From Methyloceanibacter sp. (GTDB lineage: Bacteria > Pseudomonadota > Alphaproteobacteria > Rhizobiales > Methyloligellaceae), in the NCBI GenBank assembly GCA_030064755.1, contig JASJEH010000003.1:1-62612 (forward strand): a stretch of DNA of 62,612 nt, read 5' to 3'. Below, in pieces: positions 35,854 to 44,540 of the stretch (within the stretch, counting starts at the first letter, position 1; each line of letters starts with the position of its first letter). Position numbers and translations under genes: made by a program. The notes below the pieces were generated by a model. That model did no database searches and was not told the DNA's origin. It worked only from the letters and a program-made list of their open reading frames with translations.

Positions 35854-35896
35854 ATGGCGTACACACGGCAGTCGAATCGCTACACTAGAGAGGCCC

Positions 35897-36472
35897 ATGG
35901 ATACGTTGACGTTCGATAGTGATGCTTTCGCAGAGCCGGAGACTATGTCGCCGGATACTGTACTTGTCTGCCCTCTGAGCCATGTTGAAGTGACCGTTGC
36001 CACGGCACGCGTTAGCCATTTGGTGACGCTGATAAATGGCGAGACCCTGATCGACACGCCTGAGACGATCGGTCGGGAGCGGCATTTGCGGCTGTCGATG
36101 AACGATATCGCGGAACCGCGAGACGGCCTTGTCGTGCCGAGCGAGGACCATGTGGCCGAACTGATTCAGTTCTCCAAGAAATGGGATCAGAAGGCGCCTC
36201 TGCTCATCCACTGTTGGGCTGGTATCAGCCGCTCAACCGCGGGCGCCTTCGTCGTGCTCTGCGCCCTTAATCCGCGTGCGGATGAGCACTCGCTCGCCCG
36301 GGCTCTCCGCCGTGCCTCCCCAACCGCTTACCCGAACCGGCGGATTGTCGCCCTCGCGGACAATGTCTTGGGCCGCGGCGGCAGGATGAGTGCCGCCGTG
36401 GAGAATATCGGGCGCGGCCTCTTAGCCGAGCAAGGCAAGGTCTTCTCACTGCCAGCCCGTCACGCGGCTTAG
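35897..36472 (+). CDS. Dual-specificity/tyrosine-type phosphatase-like protein
   Basis: 191 residues from ATG 35897. The signature HC-x5-R is present as HCWAGISR (Cys106, Arg112), the phosphate loop of Cys-dependent protein or phosphoinositide phosphatases. A preceding aspartate-containing loop (MNDIAEPRDG) could be the general acid. Often found beside HD-domain genes in this order. The TAG stop is the first three bases of the inverted-repeat element at 36470. Confidence 0.85.
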   Translation: MDTLTFDSDAFAEPETMSPDTVLVCPLSHVEVTVATARVSHLVTLINGETLIDTPETIGRERHLRLSMNDIAEPRDGLVVPSEDHVAELIQFSKKWDQKAPLLIHCWAGISRSTAGAFVVLCALNPRADEHSLARALRRASPTAYPNRRIVALADNVLGRGGRMSAAVENIGRGLLAEQGKVFSLPARHAA

Positions 36473-36741
36473 AGCCTTTCAGGGTTAGATTAAACCATTC
36501 TGCCGAGGCGTTATGGGTTCAGGATCGAGGAATAATTTGAGAGCATATCTGGATACGGTCGAGAATTTTTCCGACGATCATGGGCCCAAAGCGCCCCGTC
36601 CCAAAGGGATTGCGCCCTGATGGCGGTCTGTGGCGAAACAGTCCTCGACCGATACCCGGCATCGCTCTTCGGCCTGGTTCACCACAGCCCATCCATCAGA
36701 TGCGCAACAGAATTGATTCAATCTAACCCTGAAAGGCTCTA
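36470..36741. mobile_element. Miniature inverted-repeat element, 272 bp
   Basis: Perfect 22-bp terminal inverted repeats: TAGAGCCTTTCAGGGTTAGATT at 36470-36491 and its reverse complement at 36720-36741, with imperfect symmetry running on about another ten bases. Each end is TA, fitting a TA target-site type insertion as in IS630/mariner-related elements. The interior encodes no transposase that I can recognise. It fills the whole gap between the phosphatase stop and the nadQ start: the left end gives the upstream gene its TAG stop, and AAAGG in the right end lies nine bases before the nadQ ATG and may act as its ribosome binding site. Confidence 0.65.
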
Positions 36742-36745
36742 GTGC

Positions 36746-37771
36746 ATGGCTAGCGGTCGGCGCCATACCGCGACTGCCCCAAGCCTTGCCGACGGCGACC
36801 CGTCCGCGAACAACCCGCAAATTGAGCTCGGGCTCAACGCCGCCATCGTTATGGTCCAGGGCGAGCAACCCTACATTCTGGTGGTGCGGTCTGGGATTGC
36901 CGGGGAGGATTCCCGAGACGCGCTTCCGTTTGGTCCATTCGAGCCGCGCGCACATCGCACGCTCGAGATCGGGTTGCGCGAATGGGTGGAGCGTCAAACC
37001 GGAATCGAACTTGGATATGTAGAGCAGCTCTACACGTTCGGAGATCGCGGGCGACATGCCGAACCAGGAGGAGCTCACACGCTCTCGGTTGGCTACCTGG
37101 CCCTGACGCGCGGCACGACTGCTGAAATGCGCGGCGCCCACTGGCTCCCTTGGTACGCCTATTTCCCGTGGGAAGACTGGCGGGACGGCAAACCGCAGAT
37201 TCTCACTGAGGAGATCGAACCGCGGCTGCTCGAGTGGGCCGAACGGCCGCCCGCGCCTGGCGAGCATGCGCGCCCCTTGCGACGGCGAGAGCGCCTAAAG
37301 ATCGGCTTTGGCATCGGCGGCGGCTGGGATGAAGAGAAAGTCCTGGAGCGCTACGAATTACTCTACGAAGCGGGCCTGGTGGAAGAAGCCCGGCGAGACG
37401 GGCGTTCCGCGGCAGACCGCTGGAACGATCTGCCTGAACTCGGCCGGCCGATGGCACTCGATCACAGACGCATCCTGGCGACAGCCATGGGCCGCGTCCG
37501 CGGCAAACTGAAGTACCGGCCCGTCGTCTTCGAGCTGCTGCCACCCGAATTCACGCTCTACGACCTTCAGCAAACCGTGGAGGCGATTTCGGGCACGCTG
37601 CTGCACAAGCAGAACTTCCGGCGTCTAGTGGAGAAAGGCGGACTAGTCGAAACAACAGGCAATGTTTCAACCGAGACTGGCGGACGTCCGGCCAAGCTCT
37701 ATCGCTTTCGCCGTGAAGTGATCCTGGAACGACCTGCTCCGGGCTTGCGGGTAAGCGCTGGGCGGGGTTGA
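36746..37771 (+). CDS. nadQ: NadQ-type transcriptional regulator (Nudix-like sensor plus winged helix)
   Basis: 341 residues. COG4111-type layout: an N-terminal Nudix-related domain (about 25-160) with the box reduced to REWVERQTG (78-86), lacking the second catalytic Glu, and a C-terminal winged helix (YRPVVFELLPPEFTLYDLQQTVEAIS, KQNFRRLVEKGGLVE). Family members sense NAD-type ligands and repress nadABC in alphaproteobacteria. The nadABC operon lies about 6.8 kb downstream with matching palindromes. The ATG is five bases after the right end of the mobile element. Confidence 0.8.
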   Translation: MASGRRHTATAPSLADGDPSANNPQIELGLNAAIVMVQGEQPYILVVRSGIAGEDSRDALPFGPFEPRAHRTLEIGLREWVERQTGIELGYVEQLYTFGDRGRHAEPGGAHTLSVGYLALTRGTTAEMRGAHWLPWYAYFPWEDWRDGKPQILTEEIEPRLLEWAERPPAPGEHARPLRRRERLKIGFGIGGGWDEEKVLERYELLYEAGLVEEARRDGRSAADRWNDLPELGRPMALDHRRILATAMGRVRGKLKYRPVVFELLPPEFTLYDLQQTVEAISGTLLHKQNFRRLVEKGGLVETTGNVSTETGGRPAKLYRFRREVILERPAPGLRVSAGRG

Positions 37772-37853
37772 CGCCGCCCCTCTTGAACGGCGCCGCTGGA
37801 ACAGCGACATTGGGGGAAATAGACCCTGGGTTCCCTTCGAGTATTGGCCACCG

Positions 37854-39035
37854 ATGACACCGCCTCATTCCGTTCGCGTCCGCCTGGCAGTCGTGTATTT
37901 GGCCCTTGTGGCGCTGCTCGCCGCATTGGCTCTTGGTTCGGTTCCGGCTCTCGCGTTTCAGAAAACGATCGATACTGAGGCGGGCCCAATCCGTGTCGAG
38001 ACCATCACAGATGAGCTGAACCGTCCCTGGGGCATGGTGTTCTTGCCCGATGGCCGCATGCTGGTGACCGAACGGGTCGGTACGCTCCGGCTCGTAAGCG
38101 CAGACGGCACTGTTTCGGATCCCATTTCCGGCGTGCCCGAGGTCGCCGCAAGAGGTCAGGGCGGCCTACTCGATGTCGCGCTCGATCCCGGCTTCCTCAC
38201 CAATAGGTTGATTTACCTCTCTTATGCGGAGCCTGGAGATGGAGGTGCAGGCACGGCTGTTGCTCGTGGACGGCTTGAGGGCGAAACGCTGGAGGATCTG
38301 AAGGTGATCTTTCAGCAAACGCCAAAGGTAAGAGGCTCAGGGCATTTCGGCAGCCGGCTTACATTCGCGCCTGACGGAACGCTATTCGTAACGCTCGGAG
38401 ATCGCCGCCAACTCGATCTGGTCCAAGACCTTTCCAGCCATGTTGGAAAGATCGTCCGCATAAACCCGGACGGCTCAGTACCGCAGGATAATCCCTTCAT
38501 CGGACAGAAGGACGCGCAACCGGAAATCTGGTCTCTCGGACATCGAAATGTGCAAAGCGCTTCGATCGATCCTCGGACCGGCAAACTCTGGACACTCGAA
38601 TTTGGCCCCCGAGGTGGCGACGAGTTGAATCGTCCGGCGCCAGGAGAAAACTACGGCTGGCCCTTAGTCAATTGGGGTACCGAGTACGGTGGAGACAGCA
38701 TTCCTGATCCGCCGACGCGGCCGGAGTTTGCCGATGCCGTTCGCCATTGGACCCCTGTCATCTCGCCGTCCGGCGCGACCTTCTATACAGCCGAGCCGGT
38801 CCCAGGCTGGACCTCTGAAGCAATCCCGGCGTGGTCTGGAGATCTGTTGGTTGCCGGCCTCTCCGCGCAGGGGATTATCCGGCTGAGCCTCGATGGTGAG
38901 ACGGTCACAGGAGAGGAGCGCATCCCCATCGGGGTCCGGATACGCGATGTGATCCAGGGTCCCGATGGCGCTATCTATGCCCTTACCGACGAAAACAACG
39001 GGAAGATTCTGCGCCTGACGGCTGAGGGCCAATGA
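37854..39035 (+). CDS. Exported PQQ-dependent sugar dehydrogenase (YliI/aldose type)
   Basis: 393 residues with an N-terminal hydrophobic segment (LAVVYLALVALLAALALGS) and cleavage near PALAFQ. A six-bladed propeller pattern is visible: PWGMVFLPDGRMLVTER, GGLLDVALDPGF, GSGHFGSRLTFAPDGTLFVTLGD, HRNVQSASIDPRTGKLWTLEFG, GENYGWPLVNWG. This is the soluble aldose or glucose/sorbosone dehydrogenase family, periplasmic, oxidising sugars via PQQ. Overlaps the next gene by ATGA. Confidence 0.9.
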   Translation: MTPPHSVRVRLAVVYLALVALLAALALGSVPALAFQKTIDTEAGPIRVETITDELNRPWGMVFLPDGRMLVTERVGTLRLVSADGTVSDPISGVPEVAARGQGGLLDVALDPGFLTNRLIYLSYAEPGDGGAGTAVARGRLEGETLEDLKVIFQQTPKVRGSGHFGSRLTFAPDGTLFVTLGDRRQLDLVQDLSSHVGKIVRINPDGSVPQDNPFIGQKDAQPEIWSLGHRNVQSASIDPRTGKLWTLEFGPRGGDELNRPAPGENYGWPLVNWGTEYGGDSIPDPPTRPEFADAVRHWTPVISPSGATFYTAEPVPGWTSEAIPAWSGDLLVAGLSAQGIIRLSLDGETVTGEERIPIGVRIRDVIQGPDGAIYALTDENNGKILRLTAEGQ

Positions 39036-39436
39036 TCCCGTCCCTCTCTCTCGGCTTCATGGGCCTTTTTGGCCGTTCGCCGGCCTTGCGGATCTTTGAT
39101 GCGAATCTGCGCGCACTTGACCTTCATCCAAAGTTGGTACCCGAAGCCGTAAAACTCGCCGCTATGCGGATCCTGATGGAAGAAACAAACGGCGCGAACC
39201 CGAGCGACCAGGCCAGCAAGGCGGCAGCCGAGCTTCTTGCCTATTGCATGGTGGGCGACGTGTCGTTCGCCGCCGCGAATGGAAACTTCCTCACGGGGGA
39301 AATCGAAAGCCGTATTGACGCGGCGCTCGACGATGATACGAGTGCCGATGCAAAGCTCATCCTGTTGGCTCTTCATGCAAATGTGATCCAGCCTAGCGTG
39401 GTCGAGCGCTATAGCTTGGAAGCCGATTCAGGGTGA
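39032..39436 (+). CDS. Protein of unknown family, coupled to the PQQ enzyme
   Basis: 134 residues, no signal peptide. Helical, with RSPALRIFDANLRALDLHPKLVPEAVKLAAMRIL, then ASKAAAELLAYCMVG and a C-terminal LILLALHANVIQPSVVERYSLE. No motif I can name. The ATGA overlap with the dehydrogenase gene suggests joint translation, but the cellular location differs, so the link may be only transcriptional. Confidence 0.7.
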   Translation: MIPSLSLGFMGLFGRSPALRIFDANLRALDLHPKLVPEAVKLAAMRILMEETNGANPSDQASKAAAELLAYCMVGDVSFAAANGNFLTGEIESRIDAALDDDTSADAKLILLALHANVIQPSVVERYSLEADSG

Positions 39437-39519
39437 GTCGTCCCTAAACCCAGCCCTAGCTAACACCGTGCGCAGAACCCGTTGCGCGGCCTACCCTCAA
39501 CACGCAACTGCCGTCAACC

Positions 39520-40446
39520 ATGTCGCAGATCATCTCCATTCAAGGCATTTCGAAAACCTACAAGTCCGGTTTTCAGGCGCTCAAGAACATCGATCTTGAC
39601 ATCGAGAAGGGCGAGATCTTTGCGTTACTCGGGCCAAACGGCGCTGGCAAAACGACGCTTATCAGCATCATTTGCGGGATCGTCACGCCGAGTAGCGGCA
39701 CGGTCACTGTTGGCGGGCACGACATCATCACAGACTATCGCGCTACGCGAGCCATGATCGGTCTTGTGCCTCAGGAACTCACCGCCGAAATGTTCGAGAC
39801 CGTCTGGGCCACGGTCTCCCATAGCCGCGGCCTGTTCGGAAAATGGCCGAACCCTTCACATATCGAGAAGGTCCTCAAGGACCTTGCGCTTTGGGACAAG
39901 AAGGACTCGAAGCTCATGACGCTCTCAGGCGGGATGAAGCGGCGTGTCCTTATCGCCAAGGCACTCTCCCACGAACCACAAGTTCTGTTTCTCGACGAAC
40001 CCACCGCCGGTGTGGACGTTGAGCTCCGGAACGAGATGTGGGAGCTCGTGAAACATCTGCGTGACTCGGGCGTCACGATCATCTTGACGACCCATTACAT
40101 CCAAGAGGCCGAAGACATGGCCGACAGGATCGGCGTCATTAACAAGGGTGAGCTGGTTCTTGTCGAAGATAAGTGTGAGCTCATGCACAAGCTCGGCCGA
40201 AAGCAGCTGACCCTGGAGTTACATGACCCCATTGAAACCATTCCCGTTTCGCTAGAGCAACATCAGCTGATCATCGCAAAGGACGGGAACGAGCTGATCT
40301 ACACATACGATAGTCAGGGGGAGCGCACGGGCATTACGCATCTCCTAACGGACTTGGCCGAAGCAGGCATTCGCTTCAAAGACCTCGACACATCGCAAAG
40401 CTCGCTTGAGGAGATCTTTGTCGACCTCGTGAGGCGCGACCAATGA
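39520..40446 (+). CDS. ABC transporter ATP-binding protein (YadG-like)
   Basis: 308 residues. Walker [10 protein letters not shown] near residue 39, Q-loop VPQE, signature LSGGMKRR near 136 and Walker [13 protein letters not shown] near 156. The long C-terminal extension of about 90 residues is of the YadG / antibiotic-efflux type. It overlaps the permease gene by ATGA, so the two form an ABC-2 type exporter; cargo unknown. Confidence 0.92.
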   Translation: MSQIISIQGISKTYKSGFQALKNIDLDIEKGEIFALLGPNGAGKTTLISIICGIVTPSSGTVTVGGHDIITDYRATRAMIGLVPQELTAEMFETVWATVSHSRGLFGKWPNPSHIEKVLKDLALWDKKDSKLMTLSGGMKRRVLIAKALSHEPQVLFLDEPTAGVDVELRNEMWELVKHLRDSGVTIILTTHYIQEAEDMADRIGVINKGELVLVEDKCELMHKLGRKQLTLELHDPIETIPVSLEQHQLIIAKDGNELIYTYDSQGERTGITHLLTDLAEAGIRFKDLDTSQSSLEEIFVDLVRRDQ

Positions 40447-41204
40447 ACCTTCCCGCGGTCATCGCGATCTACAAATTTGAGATGGCGCGCTGGACGCGAA
40501 CGCTGCTTCAGAGCCTGGTGTCGCCTGTTATCGCCACCTCGCTCTACTTCGTGGTTTTCGGCGCCGCGATCGGCAGCCGCATCACCGAAATCGATGGAGT
40601 GCCCTATGGCGCCTTTATCGTGCCGGGCCTAATAATGCTGAACCTTCTGACGCAGAGCGTGGCGAATGCCTCCTTCGGAATTTATTTCCCGCGCTTTACC
40701 GGGACTATCTACGAACAGCTTTCGGCGCCACTGTCACCGGTCGAGATCGTTACCGGCTATGTGGGCGCGGCCGCAACCAAGTCGACCATCCTCGCGCTTA
40801 TCATCCTGGCGACCGCAACCCTGTTCGTAGACCTGAGGATCGACCACCCGGCCTGGATGGTCTTTTTCCTTGTTCTCACCGCTATCACTTTCAGCGTACT
40901 GGGCTTCGTGCTCGGCCTATGGGCGGAGAGCTTCGAGCAACTTCAACTCGTGCCGTTGCTGGTCATTACGCCACTGACGTTTCTCGGTGGAACGTTCTAT
41001 TCGCTCGATGTGCTGCCAGAGTTTTGGCAAAAGGTCTCCCTGCTTAACCCGGTCGTCTACCTCGTCAGCGCGTTCCGCTGGAGCTTTTACGGCACCTCGG
41101 ACGTCAGCGTGCAGGTGAGCCTTGCGATGATCGGGCTGTTCCTCGTGCTGTGTCTCGCGGCAGTCTGGTGGGTCTTCAAGACCGGCTATCGCCTCAAGAG
41201 CTGA
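40443..41204 (+). CDS. ABC-2 type transporter permease (YadH-like)
   Basis: 253 residues with about six membrane helices ([75 protein letters not shown]). The ABC-2 motif around [10 protein letters not shown] is typical. It pairs with the ATPase directly upstream. Export substrate is not known; related pairs move lipids, drugs or glycans. Confidence 0.9.
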   Translation: MNLPAVIAIYKFEMARWTRTLLQSLVSPVIATSLYFVVFGAAIGSRITEIDGVPYGAFIVPGLIMLNLLTQSVANASFGIYFPRFTGTIYEQLSAPLSPVEIVTGYVGAAATKSTILALIILATATLFVDLRIDHPAWMVFFLVLTAITFSVLGFVLGLWAESFEQLQLVPLLVITPLTFLGGTFYSLDVLPEFWQKVSLLNPVVYLVSAFRWSFYGTSDVSVQVSLAMIGLFLVLCLAAVWWVFKTGYRLKS

Positions 41205-41303
41205 CCGCATCGCAGGAATTTGTTCGGAGCCGTCACACGATGCTGCTTTCGTGGACGTAGCCAGGCGTAGGCGTTGTCGTGTGCCCGTGGTACTGAACGA
41301 GCC

Positions 41304-42707
41304 ATGGCGGGCGACACCCAACCAGCGCAACAAGACGGCGAACCGACACTGCAAAGGTCAGTTGGACCTGTGCAAATGGCGCTGTACGGGCTTGGCAGTA
41401 TGCTGGGCGCAGGCATTTACGGCCTGATCGGGAAGGCAGCCGGCCAAGTCGGGAATGCTGTTTGGCTGGCTTTCCTCGTCGCGCTGGTCGCCGCGCTGCT
41501 GACGGCCTTGTCCTACGCTTCACTCGGTTCGCGCTACCCGCGCGCTGCCGGCGCCGCCTATGTCACCCAGCGCGCCTACGGGTTTCCTCTACTAAGCTTC
41601 ATGGTCGGTCTCGCACTGATCTGCTCCGGACTCACCTCTGTCGCCACGCAAAGCCGTGTGTTTGCCGCCAACTTGATCGAGCTTGTCGGTCTCGACGGAC
41701 TGCCGGTGGCTGGGGTGGCGCTGGGCTTCCTGCTGGTAATGAGCGGCATCGTTTTCCGCGGCATTCGCGAATCGATGTGGGTTAACGTGCTGTGCACCAT
41801 CGTCGAGGCTTCGGGCCTCATTCTCGTTGTAGCTGTTGGCGTCTCTTACTGGGGCACCGTCGACTATCTAGAGACGCCGGCGGCCCCCGGCGGTGACCTG
41901 ACGTTTCTGATTGTCATTCAGGGCGCTGTGCTCGCCTTCTTTGCCTTTATCGGCTTCGAGGATCTCTACAACGTCGCGGAGGAAGTCCGCGAGCCGCAGC
42001 GCACGATACCGATCGGCATCATCACAGCCATGGTACTTGCCGCTATCCTCTATGTCGCGGTGGCGATCACGGCGGTTTCCGTCGTGCCATGGCAGGAGTT
42101 GAGCGAGGCGCCGGGACCGATCACCGAGGTCGTGTCGCGCGCCGCACCCATCGTACCGCCAATCCTCTTCACCGGGATCACGCTTTTCGCCGTCGCGAAT
42201 ACGGGTCTCGTCAATTTCGTCACGGCCTCGCGCCTGCTCTACGGTATGGCGCGGCAGAATCTCTTGCCCGACCATCTCGGCAGAGTGCACCGGCACCGGC
42301 GGACGCCACATATCGCGATCCTGGTTTTGTTTTTGATCCTAGTGCCGCTCGCCCTGCTGGGCGCGATCGCCGAGCTGGCCGCCGCGTCGGTTCTCCTGTT
42401 GCTCACGGTATTCGCCGTGGTCAACGGTGCGCTTTTCATTCTGAAAGGACGGGCGGGCGAACCGCCCGGCCGGTTCGAGATTCCACGAATCATTCCCGCA
42501 CTAGGCTTCTTGGTGTGTCTCGGATTGATTGTCGTACGCGTCGCGGCCGGAGATTGGCGCGCGCCTGCCATCGCGGGCGGACTGCTGGTCGCCTGTTTCC
42601 TGCTCTACCTGCTGATGCGGCAGCTCGACCCCGAGGCTCTGAGTGAGATTGGTGAGGATTCAGCGGACGCCGTGGCTCAAGGTGACGGATCTACCAACCG
42701 CCTCTAA
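41304..42707 (+). CDS. APC-superfamily amino acid permease
   Basis: 467 residues from ATG 41304. About 12 membrane helices; the first ones carry the APC helix-1 motif GLGSMLGAGIYGLIGKAAGQVG and the later FFAFIGFEDLYNVAEEVREPQRTIP, typical of amino acid/polyamine antiporters or permeases. Substrate unknown. The hydrophilic N-terminus (MAGDTQPAQQDGEPT) is short. The stop overlaps the convergent L,D-transpeptidase gene by CTAA. Confidence 0.88.
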   Translation: MAGDTQPAQQDGEPTLQRSVGPVQMALYGLGSMLGAGIYGLIGKAAGQVGNAVWLAFLVALVAALLTALSYASLGSRYPRAAGAAYVTQRAYGFPLLSFMVGLALICSGLTSVATQSRVFAANLIELVGLDGLPVAGVALGFLLVMSGIVFRGIRESMWVNVLCTIVEASGLILVVAVGVSYWGTVDYLETPAAPGGDLTFLIVIQGAVLAFFAFIGFEDLYNVAEEVREPQRTIPIGIITAMVLAAILYVAVAITAVSVVPWQELSEAPGPITEVVSRAAPIVPPILFTGITLFAVANTGLVNFVTASRLLYGMARQNLLPDHLGRVHRHRRTPHIAILVLFLILVPLALLGAIAELAAASVLLLLTVFAVVNGALFILKGRAGEPPGRFEIPRIIPALGFLVCLGLIVVRVAAGDWRAPAIAGGLLVACFLLYLLMRQLDPEALSEIGEDSADAVAQGDGSTNRL

Positions 42708-44248
42708 GGGCTCGTCGTCGCAAGACTGCCGTTGATTGGCTTCCGTGGTGCTTCGGACGCGCCGTCAGCCGAAGGCGCAGCCGCTGGAAGATTGTCGAGC
42801 TTGTAGACATCGCCAAAGGTCTTCACTGCGCCGTCGTCGCCCACGACGGCCGTGAAGTAAGTCATATGCACCGGCATCGGTTTGTTCAGCTTGACCCGGC
42901 TTGTCTTGCCGCTGGCGATCTGCTGACGGACGGTCGCACTGCTTGAATCATTGGTCGCGGCCAAGATTCGCGCGGCCAGCTTGTCCGCGTTCTCAATACG
43001 CGGTTCCTTGGCGCCATCGGCGCGTGTATCGCGCGCGAACTTACCGCGCAGTGTCGTGTCTCGCATGAAGACCTTCTGGTCGTTCGGATAGAGGAACTGA
43101 ACCTTGCCCATAATATTGGTGCGGCCGGGTTTCTGAACAAAGGTGAGGCCAGACAGGTTGGTTTTCTTCCAGTCGATCGTCTTGGGATCGACCGTTTTGC
43201 CGCCGCGTTTCACCGTGATCCCGTACTGATCCAGAACGGCCGTATTGCCGGTCCCGCCGAAAAACGATCCGCTACCTCGAAGCTTCGGCAACACGTCTCG
43301 GCGGATCACCGAGGACGGAACGATCCGTTCCGGATTGAACACGATTTCCGTCATGTCCGCCGAAAGCACCGGCGTCGGCGATCCCGTCGCGCCAACGATA
43401 GCCTTCTCGGATTGGACCGTCTTACCGTCCTCAACCGCATGCAACATGAACTCTGGGATGTTGAGCCACACATAGGACGCCCCGAGTTGCTCTGGCATCC
43501 AACGCCACCGGTCCATGTTCCGGCGCAATAGCAGATCCTCGTTCTCGGACTTGGCGCTCTTGAGCGCCTTCCGTAACCGGACAAATTGGTCGTGCTTCGG
43601 GTGGAGGCCTTCGAGCACTGTATCGGGTGCGGACGACGTCGAGAGTTCCCTGAGAACGTCGGCCGGCGGCCGAACCGTCGGCGCGTGGCCGTAAATTGTA
43701 TTGATGCTCTTGGGCTCTGTTAGCCCCCCGCGTGCGGCACGGGCATATTTCAAAGCGGCGAGGCTCATCGCCAGCTCCGTGGTGGCCTGATCCTCTTCCG
43801 AGCCCGGCTTGTAGTCCTTCGGCGGTACTGGGAATGCCGTGGGGTCGAGCCCCCAATCGTCTGCTCCGGCAATCGTTTCCAGGAGAGCCTTTCCGCGCTC
43901 GGAAAAGCCCGCCGTGGTCAGCCAAAGTGCGGGGCTTGTCCGCGTCCGATAAAATTCCGTGAGCGCCGTGACATCGTCGGCGTTTTGTCCTTCCGCGAGA
44001 CTCGCTTTGTTGAGCTGCACCTTAATCGCATCGGCGATCATCAGTTCTTGCGGCGGAGGCTCAGGCGCTTCCTGGGCTTCTATGGGCATCTCGACAGTTC
44101 CGATGCCGGGATGATCGGGAATCTCGAGAGTGACGCTATCGTCAGCAAAGGACGAATACGGAAGAGATACCGTCAAAAGGCCGAGCAGTGTCACAAGGGC
44201 GAGGAGCCCTGGCCGTTTCAGGATCGCGATTGAACCAATCTTACGCAT
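42704..44248 (-). CDS. Exported L,D-transpeptidase homologue lacking catalytic Cys
   Basis: 514 residues from ATG 44248. A signal peptide (LLALVTLLGLLTVSLPYSSFA) is followed by a YcbB-like scaffold domain with ALTEFYRTRTSPALWLT, DWGLDPTAFP and NMDRWRWMPEQLGASYVWLNIPEF, then the YkuD domain (VGATGSPTPVL, TEIVFNPERIVPSS) ending HMTYFTAVVGDDGAVKTFGDVY. Where active enzymes have SHGCxR there is ADGAKEPR (about 410-417), and the protein has no Cys at all; the upstream HDTP His is also replaced (FMRDTT). It may be an inactive wall-binding or regulatory protein. Confidence 0.85.
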   Translation of the reverse strand: MRKIGSIAILKRPGLLALVTLLGLLTVSLPYSSFADDSVTLEIPDHPGIGTVEMPIEAQEAPEPPPQELMIADAIKVQLNKASLAEGQNADDVTALTEFYRTRTSPALWLTTAGFSERGKALLETIAGADDWGLDPTAFPVPPKDYKPGSEEDQATTELAMSLAALKYARAARGGLTEPKSINTIYGHAPTVRPPADVLRELSTSSAPDTVLEGLHPKHDQFVRLRKALKSAKSENEDLLLRRNMDRWRWMPEQLGASYVWLNIPEFMLHAVEDGKTVQSEKAIVGATGSPTPVLSADMTEIVFNPERIVPSSVIRRDVLPKLRGSGSFFGGTGNTAVLDQYGITVKRGGKTVDPKTIDWKKTNLSGLTFVQKPGRTNIMGKVQFLYPNDQKVFMRDTTLRGKFARDTRADGAKEPRIENADKLAARILAATNDSSSATVRQQIASGKTSRVKLNKPMPVHMTYFTAVVGDDGAVKTFGDVYKLDNLPAAAPSADGASEAPRKPINGSLATTSP

Positions 44249-44425
44249 CCTACAAACCCCGCTAACGGCCCTAAGGGTAATCCGGGATGCCCCTTCCTGC
44301 CAACCACAACTGTTTTGGTTGCTTTTCCCGTGACTGAGATCGCAATTCCGGGCCGGCCGTAACGTCTTGATCGGTCGCATGAAAGTTGTGCAAAGCAGCG
44401 ACGCCTTGAAGAATAAGGATAAATA

Positions 44426-44448
44426 GCTATACTCATGATGAGAATAGC
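44426..44448. promoter_or_regulatory. nadA upstream palindrome 1 (candidate NadQ operator)
   Basis: GCTATACTCA-TGA-TGAGAATAGC: 10-base arms with one mismatch. Same core (ATACTCA-N3-TGAG) as the perfect site at 44507-44527 and 80 bases upstream of it, centre to centre. Confidence 0.6.
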
Positions 44449-44506
44449 GCGGATCACGCGCACGAGGAGACGCGCCGGCCTTGAGCCGGACCTTTTTACA
44501 CCCCAT

Positions 44507-44527
44507 ATATACTCATATTGAGTATAT
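44507..44527. promoter_or_regulatory. nadA upstream palindrome 2 (candidate NadQ operator)
   Basis: ATATACTCA-TAT-TGAGTATAT: a perfect 9-bp inverted repeat with a 3-base spacer, ending 13 bases before the nadA ATG. Placed over the expected promoter of nadABC, it suits repression by a NAD-responsive regulator. Confidence 0.75.
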
Positions 44528-44540
44528 TTAGCGGAGGCCT

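Noticed and set aside
36578-37267. 229-codon minus-strand frame opposite nadQ and reaching into the mobile element
   Set aside because: No family resemblance and no ribosome binding site; nadQ on the plus strand has clear domains. I also found no transposase in the part inside the element.
43880-43895. AGAGCCTTTCC inside the L,D-transpeptidase gene
   Set aside because: Resembles the element end but differs at the 3' side, lies in coding sequence and is not at a TAG; treated as chance.
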